NCBI GenBank assembly: GCA_903813345.2 | Contig: CAIIXF020000004.1 | Location: 20,060,477-20,124,476, forward strand | From: Owenia fusiformis | Lineage: Eukaryota; Annelida; Polychaeta; Sabellida; Oweniidae | Direction of reading: 5' to 3' | DNA: 64,000 nt | In this document: one piece after another, positions 14,301 to 26,300 of the stretch | Position numbering within the stretch: the stretch's first letter is position 1 | How the letters are laid out: every line of letters starts with the position of its first letter | Made by a program: the position numbers and the translations under genes | The notes under the pieces: generated by a model | Databases searched by the model: none | What the model saw: the letters and a program-made list of their open reading frames with translations, nothing else | What the model was told of the DNA's origin: nothing

Positions 14301-17300
14301 TGAATAATCTATTTATTCCATAATATTTTTTTCTGAAACTTATTTATTTCAAAGTTTTATTTGTAATTACCCTAAGATTGCGACATAAAATTATAGAATT
14401 TAATTTGTCATAAAACATTTTCAAATTTTATTGACTTTTTATAACTTTTATTGCCTTTTACTTCTGATATTGGATCTGATACAGGATTTTGGCTGATACT
14501 GGATCCAATACGAGATCTGATATGGGGGTTTGGCTGATACAGGATCTAATATGGGATTTTTTTAATACCAATTCTATTTCCTGTTTATTTCCCAGGGAAA
14601 ACATGTTATTATAAATTCTGTCATTGTTTGATGGTACAGTTTCTACAACAAAAGTCTATACATGAACTAATATTATGGCAATTTCTGCTGTGTTTAGGTG
14701 AGATGCGTTCTAGGACTGCTACCATGGCATCAGAGAGGTCACAGCAATCCTATTCAACTGGTAGATACACCAGGCGTAGTGTGGCAGACCTTTACTCTGA
14801 GCAGCAGGGCCGCAAATCTACTGTCACCATCCCCCCTCCTTTACTCAAGAAAGCTAGCAAAGGTGATTGCATTTGTGAGCAGTTTCACAATATGGCGAAA
14901 ATAAAAAGAGTCTACAATTTTTCAATTTAATTTTCAAAGACATTTCTACTATTTAGTAAAGTTATAATTTGATTGTACTTGTATATAGTACTAAGGATGT
15001 AATAATAAAAAAGTTAAGAATGAAATGAAATGAATTCTTTTTTTTATTCTTATTTGTAGTGAATGTTATGCCACTGAATGCAGTTGCCACGCCAGGTACC
15101 CCTGTTTCTATAGCAACATCACCTGAAGCTATGGTAACTGCCCCAGTTCCAGCACCAGTTGGTCTGAATTCACCTAAACTTACCCGGAAGCAGTCAAGTC
15201 GTAGAATCAAAGCGACTGAAGGAAGTAATGAGATTTTGGAAAGATTTAAGAAACAGCAGATTGATGAGGACTCAGTTGGTGAGTATACTTCTTTAATGTA
15301 TATTGTTTTTTATTCAATTTACAGGGCACGTCAAATGCTAAAGAAAGCAGGCCTCCACTTCAATTCTGTCATTATCATTAATATGAACACCTGTTGTTCA
15401 TGATTTTCACAATATCTTAACCTAGAAAGAAATTCAAACTTTTTAAAAAAGTTACAAAAACAATTTCATTTTTATCAATCTTTGTCAGGTCCATATCCAT
15501 CTGAATCGTGATAAATATAAATCTTATAAAGTGGATGTCTGTTCCTTTAACAAGTACAATATATTTTCATTGTAATCTTTCACAACATGTCAAGTCTTCC
15601 AGTGACTTTTGTGAGCCTGCTTGTAATCGTGTCAATAAACTGTCATTGGTGGTCATGTTTTAAAATGCAAAATATGGGGAAAAAGAGAGGAATGAACAAG
15701 GAATAAAGTAATCAGGCATGTAGCCAACACCCTTAATCGTGTGGAAATGCAAGAAAATGTCTGTTCATTCATACTTTTGAGAGAAATATTGCAAAAAAGC
15801 ATGACTACTGATATTTTCAATATTTTTCTGACATATTTCAATATGCTCACATGATGCAATATTCTATAATGTGGATTGTAATATTCTATAATGTGGATTG
15901 TAATATTCTATAATGTGGATTGTAATATTCTATAATGTGGATTGTAATATTCTATGATTGGCATTGTAATATTCTTTAATGTGGATTGTAAATTGTAAAT
16001 GTAAGTTTCTATAATGTTGATTGTAATATTGTAATATTCTATAATATAAAATGCAATAATCTATGATGTGCATCGTTTCTGCATAAGTAATGATATTAAT
16101 AGCTAAATGTATGCATGTACACTGTATATGTCTTCTACTGTAATCTTAAATGCACTTTTTTGGCAAAATATATTTACATGTAATATGATATGTGCATATG
16201 GAAAGTGCAAATTATTATTTTTAATTGTTTTATGAGAAAGGGGAAGTTTCATAGTACATTTCATGCTTGTTATATAATGAACATCTGTGCTGAAATTAAC
16301 ATATTCCCAAAAGTGAAATCTACACACATTGTTTGTCTCTAAGTGTTTGTTTGTCCATTTAAATAGATGTTTGCGTAACCTTTCGAAATTAACTCAATTA
16401 ATAATCTTATTAAAGTCAAGAAGAATATACTAGATGCGAGTAGAAATAATCTTGATTTACATCATTTACTGATGTCATATTTAGAATCTATATGTAAAAT
16501 TACATCTGGAAATGTGGTCTTGAAAAGAGTTTATCATCTTTGAAGATTTAATTTTCTTTGAAAATCTGACTTCTAGGTCGGGGAGATTCCCCATAGACTC
16601 ATGTTGTAAAATCACAAAAAGTGAAATATCTTTTCTTGTGTTGGGCAGATAATATTTTCTTTTACTGGACATATTTTAATTTGTATAACTATCAGATACA
16701 TAATGGTAATATGAAAAGTGAACCACTTAAACTGATGATTATTCACGTTTATGGACACTTTTTAATACCCTGCCATGTTATTTACTCCAAATTAGCCACC
16801 TGGTGGCAAAACTTGGAACTACCTTCTCGCATCTGAGTAAATGAATTCACTACAAAATAAAAAATATCATCTTATAGTCGCAACATCCTCTATATATTTT
16901 TGATTATCAGATGATGCTTACAATTTTAGTGCATAATAACAGGGAATACTTATGATATTTTAAAATTCTGATCATAATTGTCTCTCCCCTCTTCCAAAAA
17001 TTGTATTAATCCATTCGTATCTCACAAAAATACATCAAAAGTCCAGCATTCTTACTTTCAATATTATACTAGTATAGCTACTAACTTTAACTTGCTTATT
17101 TCAGGACATTCTTGCTCCTCAATTGACTCAGACTCAAAGTCTAGTTTGGACAAGTCCAATCTAGATATTTCTGGTTCTCTCCAGTCTAATCCAGATCTAT
17201 CTGGTTCTGACCAGTCCAAACTGGCTGATATTGATGCGTTGTTGAGTATGGAGAATATTGATTGTACACCAACTTTGGAGCATCATAACTTGGATAGCTC

Positions 17301-20300
17301 AGAGGGTCTGTTCAAAACTTTCACCATTGCATGAGTATATATAGAGGAGCTCTTATATCAAGTTGTGCATTCATTTTTGTGTTGAAACATCATTTACTTT
17401 GTATATAAAGAAGCATCATAGCGAGAGAACAATTTTAACATCTTCCAAATGTTTCTGGCAGTGTAGCACAGAACATCTTCTTGAAACAATGCAATGTCAA
17501 ATATGATAGTAGGTTGGCATTGGGTTCTGGTAAATAATGCAGGCCCATTTTTCATCAGAGTTTAATCTTACAGAGGGGCTTATTATTTTTGGAGAATTTT
17601 TGAGGATGGGGCTTAATTTATGACTGTATTTGATGACAGGGATTTTATCCTGCTCTACTCAAGATAAAACTGGATGCACATTTAGAGTATTTTAGAAGTT
17701 TCTATATTTCAATTATCAAACACAAGTTAGACACATAGAGTTATTTAGATCTTCAAATAGCTTAGATTTGTAAAATAGTATAAACAAACTACAATTTTTT
17801 TTGTATTACCACTCTTCTTTAGAAGTGAAATTTGGCTTGTCGTAGTCCACCTCATTTTCTGAATTTTTTTTGTGAGATTTTTTATGACACCATTTTTTAA
17901 TTGAATTGCCAATTTACATTCTGACGTATGTTCCGTTTTGTGTGAACTTCCAGGTTAAGGGAATAAGAATGAAGAAATGTTGTTTGAAGTAATTTTAACT
18001 GAGTTTTAATTTCTTAGTAATACTAGTAGTTTCTTACTTTATATTGGATTAAACACATTAATTTGAAATCTGTGTCAAGAATACATGAACATACAAAATG
18101 TAATTGTATCTGTGAATATCTCTGTATCATTATGTGAACAGTCAAAATGATTCCATGTTTTCAAATGGAAAATAAAGCAGAAAATTATGGGGCCAGCAAT
18201 GGATAAAGTACAGGGTGTCAAAAAATGGAAGGGGGGCACAATGCCATTTGACACCCTGTAAATGGGCATGAAAAGGAGGCTTTAGTTGTTAAGGGTTGGC
18301 CAGGGTTACACAATCAGACATTTGTAACATCTAAAGGAAAATGTGTGAAACCGATATGTTGCTATTATACACCCTCATATAAATAGACTAGTGGAATTAA
18401 GAGGATCCCAATTCATGAATTATTATGTTATGCTATTTATATATGGTTAACATGATTTAGAACTAAATTCTGTAATGAATATCTTGGCTAATGTTGCCAT
18501 GGAGACAAAAAAGTAAATGGTTATTTTATCTATATTTCTTGCAATGATATGTATTTTCATAAGTCTTTAGCAAGGATAAATCATTAATTGTAGAGGGACT
18601 TCACTGATATCACAATTTTTATAAATGATTAAAACATCAAGTGGAATGCCCAATTCCAAAGTGGAAATTATTAGTTGTTAAAAATGTTCATGTTTTTATC
18701 ATTCAGTATGCAAGTCTAGGATCCAATATCCCACTTTAAAACTCACACCATTTGAATTTGATGGTATGTAGTTGTGTTGATCGTAAGTCTAATTGTGTGT
18801 GTCATATTTATAAATTAGATATCATGTTGATCATGTTTTAAAATGCATTAAAATGAAGGAAAAATCATTAAAATGAAGGAAATGCATTTGAATCAGAGCA
18901 ACAGATTCCTACACGCCAGGACGCCAGATGCGCCTAACTTTGGCCCCGGGCGCCAAACAAATCACATTTACACGTATTCCTGGCGTACAAGAGTTCCCAC
19001 TATAGTATACCTGTTATCTTATCATTTCAATCGTGAAAATTGGTGAAAAGACGAAGATTTCACGTGAATTTAATGCTGCTTTTGCTAAATCAGCTGATCA
19101 ATATTTACAATTTTTCGAAAGTGTGCTTTCTCGGCATCAATTTAGTGGTAAGAATGTAATTGAGATCGTTGATAGGCCCGATTGACGCGCAAAGTATTCT
19201 GGGAACTATTCCTTATCTTGTAGTTTTAATATTTTGTCTCCTTTTTGTGTCTCGCGTTTTGATTGGTCTAATTTTCGGCAATGTGAATTATTTGACCAAT
19301 CATTGTTCAGATAAGTTTTGAATTTGAATTTACCGCCGTTTTGAAGTTCATCATGAATTCTTTGACCAATCAGCTTCATTCCCTCTGACCTTTCACATGT
19401 GTGGTCACGTGACCAAAACATGGATTTGGAAAAAATATTTACTATTCTCTAGTTTTGATCGTTTTTAGCTGATCATATCTTCTTAATGAATAGAAATGTG
19501 ATCAGAGCAGACCAGATTGAAGTTTTCAAGAATATCACGGTGTATAACCCAAACGCTCCTACATGCACGACGGAGCGTTTCATTACTGAAATTAAACAAA
19601 GAAACGCTCCGGAGTAGGAAAACTGTCTGGCGGGAATGATGAGCCGTCTGACAATTTCCCCAATAATGGGAATAAGAGGTATGAGTTACATATTTCGAGT
19701 ATACCATTCGATGGGTGTGATATTCATGTTGTACGTGGCTGACTGTTGACGTTTGAAGCAATTAGGAAGAGCTGTACGAAGCAGTATAGTTATCAAAATT
19801 CAAAAACGTATTTGTCATTCTACCGGTCAAAACCCCTTTTGTCGATACATGTGATTAGTTGAGCCAAGATTAGAACACCAACGTATATTTTAGTCAAATC
19901 CCAATGCTTCAACGCACCATACATTATCGTAATAGTGATTTGATGACCGAAAATCCAGTCTTAAAAATGATGACATTCTCATATTCAAGAAACGCTCCGA
20001 TCTGGTTAACACAGTGAATTGGAAACGCTCCGGTAGTCTAGATCAGTTAAGGAAATATATAGCTTGCCTTTCCTTTTCAGGAAGAGAAAGAAAAGATCTA
20101 TTATACCCCTTGGCATCAATAGAAGAAAGATTAATTCACATATAACTTTTCGTTTTTTCTATAGTTTTATGATTTAGCACATATGTAGGCATGACATCAT
20201 CTAATGTTTAGGCTTTAATCAGCTAGTTGCACGTTTAGCACTACCAGGTTCAGATGTTTCAATTTGCCTAACAAGTACAACACGTTTTTGAGAGATAGAT

Positions 20301-23300
20301 TCGATTCGGAACTCTTCTCTAATAATCTGAAAATGATATCAAAACAAAATGGTAAGAGCGTTTCTAAAATTGTGGTCTAAATCGACGGAGCGTTTCGAGG
20401 AAAACAAGCGATTTCTCGAGAACAAGTAATGGATTTGGACTGGGATTTTAGGAAATGAGAATATACGAGTTTGTGATATACTACTTAAACAGAAAGATTA
20501 ACGTTTTCATAGAAATACTAGTTTAATTCGTAATTTGTGGTCAAATCGTCATCTTCAGATTCGTTCGATCTACACTACGGAGCTTTGATCAAGCAAATAA
20601 CAGTTTACCACCAGAAGTTGAATAAATAAGATCTTTGCTCACGGTATTGTTCATCGAATGGTACATAATATTTCACCATGACATATGATATGTAAGAGAA
20701 ACGAGAGAAACAATACTTACGGTCATAGTAGAATCTTCATTAGCCGCCATTTTATTTCGCTCCGGAGCGTTTCCGCGTAAATGTAACGCTCCGTCGTGCA
20801 TGTAGGAGCGTTTGGGTTATACACCGTGAATATAGGCTGTGATTATGAGCTCTCTGAGCTTTTGAAAGCCGATAATGGACATTCATATTTCAAAAGATTT
20901 TTTTCCAAAAAACGAATCGATTGAAATAAGTTCTGGTCTCTGACTCGAGCCGATGAAGAGTCTTTCCAGGCGTGAGTAGCGGTTTCAGTGGAGTAATCAT
21001 AGTATATTTATGCACAGTCATGTTTGTCAACACAGAAAAACTGATAGCTGTAGCCAAGAAATGCGTGGAAAACCATAGGCCCCGGGAACATGTATAAAAA
21101 AGCGAGTCGACATCTGTACTCGCTATATACATGTTCCTGGGGCCTATGTAGAAAACTCTTAATAAAGAGGCAATTGGGGATTTAATTCGTTTTTTCTTGG
21201 CTTGTAACTATTGAGGTTACAAGCCACAATGTTGGCGCCTAACTTTTCTGCTGGCTACCAAGTATTTTCCATTACAAGCCACCATGGCTAGTAAAGAAAT
21301 TTGGGAATCTGTGCCTCTGATTTGAATGAAGGAAATGCATTTGAATAAATGAAATGCATTTGAATAAAGCATTTGAATAAAGGAAATGCATTTGAATAAA
21401 GGAAATGCATTAGAATGATTACATAAGAATAAAGTTGACCGTCTACTTCAGATTGAGAAGGGATTACAAAATCTTTGTCTTTTAGGTAATGAAAGTTCCC
21501 CAAAAAGTGCTAGTTTAATTCTAGGTAAATGCAAAGTAAATATGATGTGAAGAAATTCAGAGGAGCCACTGGCTTAATACATTGTATTTCCTTTATTTGA
21601 ATCCCTCTGATGGTACATATTTTTTGATTTTGATGAATTATGGTCAATGTCAAATCATCTGACATATAGCAAATTCTTTCAGTTCTCCCTCTTAGAAAAT
21701 ATTTTAAAGCAGTATCAACATGATGTTGTACGTGATCAACAGTGACGACCTCCTGAAAAAATTCATAATGTAAAGTCCAATGATGAACATGCATAAAGGA
21801 AACATCAAGACAGGAATTTGAATACCATGTTAGAAGAACTTGTACACTATTAAGGTTATTAGGAGTTCACATCACATCTTTGAAAATAAAAATCAAAGTA
21901 TACATTGCATTATGATTTTTTCTGGTTGCTCTAAATTACATCACACACATTAAGGTTAAGTAATCCCAACACTATAGTGTGTAGATTATCCCAGCACAGT
22001 AGTAGTACATAATCTCACATGATATATCGATGATGGAAATTTCCAGACCAAAGACCCCAGAGTCTTCATCAATGGAAAATTCCATGAGCTATGGTACAAT
22101 TTTTCTATACCAGTAGCAATGGGAATTTATTGGACAAGTTGCTAGAAAAATTCATACTGTACCTCCTGTAGCTTTTTTCAATTAACCTATGGAAGTTTTT
22201 AGATGAAGCCGATGGAAAGATTACGTAATATACAAGATTTGTGAAATGTTCCGTGCATTGTGTAGAACCGATGTGTAAAACCAATAACCATATTCTCTCC
22301 AATAGATACACATGCATGTAGGTGTATATGTTCAAACATCATACTTTCTTCCATGCAAATCCTTATAGTTAGCTGAAAAACTGTGCAGTGTTTTTATTGA
22401 TGTTGACACATCTGTGTTTGAATTTAAATCAACTGTAAAAGATTCAGTCAATCAGTTGGGAGTAGAATTATTTTTCCAATTTTATCACCCACTTGTCTTA
22501 TATCTGTTGTTTGAGATATCTCTTAGGGTACAATAAAGGAAAGGATATAGACAGTGTGTTTAATAGAGAGAATATGGTATCCAAATTATATTAAGTAGGG
22601 CACATGTAGATTGTTCAAATATTCTTTTCATGTATTCCATTTGTCCCTTAACAATATGCACCTTCCATGATTCACCCAGTCTCCATTTCCCATGTGGTTC
22701 CGACAGCTTTAGTATGTCCTCATCAAATGCTTAAAACTATATCGATAATGCATTAGAGAACATTTTTTCAGCAGAAGATATTTTCCTCACACAGCTTTTA
22801 GTGTCACAGGAAAATATATATTCTTTAAATAAACAGCTCTATTTTGTGATTATGGGCACCATAGTCAACAAAGTTATTTGAGACCTTCGTCTTGTCAATA
22901 ACTGAACAACTATTCACTCAATCACTAACAAATACCATTGATCTAGTTAAGAAAATATTTGAGATAATTAAGGACATATACCATTCTTGGGTTACCTTGT
23001 AGATGTATTTCAGAAATTCGTAATAAGCAAATGCATAGTGTTTACTGCTTTACTTGCATTGTTTTAAACTGCATGGCATCATGTTATAAAGGGGAGGGGG
23101 TCTTGGACTATGCACATGTTATAGCTTGACCTCCTCCCTCTTATACATTTACAGTTTGAACCATAAATAAATCATAAGTCATGGATTTGCTGAAGTGACT
23201 ATTTCCCATGTTAAAAATAAAAGAATTTTCAAGAGGTCACAAATCATTGGATGAGTATACAAAATGTAAGATATACAAATCTTAGGTGATATGTATCTAG

Positions 23301-26300
23301 ACAACATTGGAAATGGTGATAGAAAATTAACTACTCATTTATTTATGGTCCAAACTGAAACTGCGAACATAATTTTGCTTTTATGCCTTATTCATTCTTA
23401 TTGTAGGTATGCAGGTACACAGCACATCACCCATGTTATCTCAGCCATGCTTATCAAGTCTCATTTGCCAAGATATTACACCATTCATATATGATATCAC
23501 ACTATTTATGTATGACATCACACTATTCTAATATGATATCACATTATTTCTATATGATATCACACTATTCACAGCACATCACCCATGTTATCTCAGCCAT
23601 GCTTATCAAGTCTCATTTGCCAAGATATTACACCATTCATATATGATATCACACTATTTATGTATGACATCACACTATTCTAATATGATATCACATTATT
23701 TCTATATGATATCACACTATTCACAGCACATCACCCATGTTATCTCAGCCATGCTTATCAAGCCTCATTTGCCAAGATATTACACCATTCATATATGATA
23801 TCACACTATATCTTTATGACATTACACTTTTCAAAGCATCAATTCACCCATGTTATCTCATCCATCCTTATCAAGCTTCATCTGCCAAGATATTACACCA
23901 TTCATATATGAGATCACACTATTCAAATATGATATCACACTATTTCTGTATGACATCACACTGTTCAAATATGATAACACACTATTTATGATATAACACC
24001 AAATATGATAACACACTATTAATGATATCACATATTATACCACTCTAAGTCCACTTACAGTTATATAACATGGGTCTATAACAACGATATACAGTGGAGA
24101 GTGGTATATCGTCATCGTATACAACTCCTCCGTATACACTCCAGCGTATACCACTGTAGAAGTGCATTCTGGGAACTAATGAATAAAAAAATCATGAAAA
24201 TTTTCATGATTTCCTAGAATCAAGTGACGTAATAAATGGTTCCGGCATGATTTGCTAGAATCAAGCCACTTCATAAATGGTTAGAGATCAACATCAGCAT
24301 TATTGAGTTGGCTATGGGATATTTTTATGGATCAACTCGAATCAACTGTAATTGAACTTAGAGTGGCATAATAAGATTATATAATGGTTCATTCTGTATA
24401 TCTTGCATTTTACACTCTCGTGAGAATATTATATATTCACTCGTTCGCTACGCTCACTTGTGAATATATCATATACTCACTCGAGTATAAACACGATATA
24501 CAGAAAGAACCATTATATAACCTCATATTATTTTATGATATTTGACCATTTATATTTGATATCACATTATCCCCCTTTGATATCACCTCATTTATTATCT
24601 ATATCACACCATACATATCATTCACATCATACCATTCATACATAATATAACACTATTACTCTATGATATCCCACCATTCATATATAAAATTTCTCTGTTC
24701 TTATATGATATTACACCATTCCTCTATAATATCACACCATTCCTCTATAATATCGAACCATTCCTCTATTATGTCACATCATTTATATTACAACATACTA
24801 TTATAATAATACACTCTTATTCTATGATATCACATCATTTCTAGCATTGTTTTTGTATCACACCATTACTGTATGAAACACGATTCTTACTTACATTCTT
24901 ATCATTCATATAAGATATTACATCATTCTATATGATATCACAGTATTCAATAATTCATTTGCAATATCATACCATTCATACATAATATCACACATCCCTT
25001 GCTTAATGAGAACCTACAAAGAGGTAGACTCAATAAAAAGCATTAATTTACATTCTCTACAACAGGGACCATTAAGACCAACATCAAATATCAACTCTAT
25101 GTCTTACATGAAAATACAGGGTGTCCAAAAAAAACAGGACCGTAAGAAAGTTGAATAACTCGGTCAATTTTGCATATTTTGCCTTCAATTTTAGAATTAT
25201 TTAGTTCATTCAATGTGAATTTAGTTGTGAAAGTTTGATAATAATCCACCAATTGAGTCAAAAACTACAGCTCCTTACAAAACATGCCCCAAATGTGCAC
25301 CTCTCCACTCTATGCACAATTCAATCCGGCGAACAAAGTTGTTGATGATCCTCCAACACAAATGTCTTTCTGAATGGACAAGTTTGTTCCAAAGACAATG
25401 GCTACTGGGGCTTACATCCTCCTGATGAAGTGTTACAGCATCCATTGCATTCTGAACAATGCACTGCCTGGGTGTCAATGAGGAAACATGGAATCATCAG
25501 TCCTTTTTGGTTCGAAGGTGACTGGGGACGTGCTATCACCATGAACAAGGACCAGTAAGTTGTTGGAGGTCACTTAAGCACCAGAAGGGACATCTAAGGA
25601 GATAAGCAGTGGTTTCAACAAGCAAATACCACCCCAACACTGCAAATGATATGCTGAAATGGTTTAGGCAATGCTTTGGTCAGGTCAGCTCATCACTTGC
25701 AGAACGCAAACCATATAGGCAGCTCATTTGCAAGATCTAAATCCCCCAAATTTTTATCTTTGAGGATTTCTCAAAGCCAATGTGTATACTGACAGGCCCC
25801 TAACAACCTTAAGAGGGCAATAACTACCCCAATATTTGCCATCCACATTAATGTGTATAGGTCAGGGTCATTAACAACTTTGTTCGCAGGATTCGTTTGT
25901 GCATAGAGAGGAGAAGTGCCCACTTTGAGCATGTTTTGTAAAGTACTGTAGTTTTTGACACAATAAACAGATTATCATCAAACTTTCAGAACAAAATTCA
26001 CATTGAATGACCTAAATAATTCTTAAATTTCAAGGCAAAATATGCAAAATTGACCGAGTTATTCAACTTTCTTACGGTCCTGTTTTTTTTGGACACCCTG
26101 TAATACTTTTGAGTATATTTCCAAATTCCTTTATTTTACACAAATTTAAAAAAAGAGAATTCCTAACGGACCTCTTAAAAATGCTATACAAAGTCTTGAA
26201 ATACTCATAGCATGAGATACAACCCTTTTATGACAGATGATAATTTTATAAAAAAACACAATCCAAAAATCACAATCAGCTCAGTGCACAATCATCTCCA

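Larger units (their letters stand above)
18894..21319. mobile_element. hAT-like element, 8-bp target duplication, carrying a nested element
   Basis: Flanked on both sides by the same 8 bp, ATTTGAAT (18886-18893 and 21320-21327). Termini: CAGAGCAACAGATTCC at the left, and the right end read inverted is CAGAGGCACAGATTCC, 14 of 16 identical. An 8-bp duplication and CAG-G/A-G ends fit the hAT superfamily. Without the nested element (19536-20828) it is about 1.13 kb, with no recognisable transposase, so non-autonomous. It sits in an older AAATGCATTTGAATAAAGG-type minisatellite seen on both sides (about 18840-18893 and 21320-21420). Confidence 0.78.

Noticed and set aside
19536-19580. Full V(D)J-type signal (heptamer-spacer-nonamer)
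   Set aside because: Heptamer only; no A-rich nonamer at 12 or 23 bp spacing.
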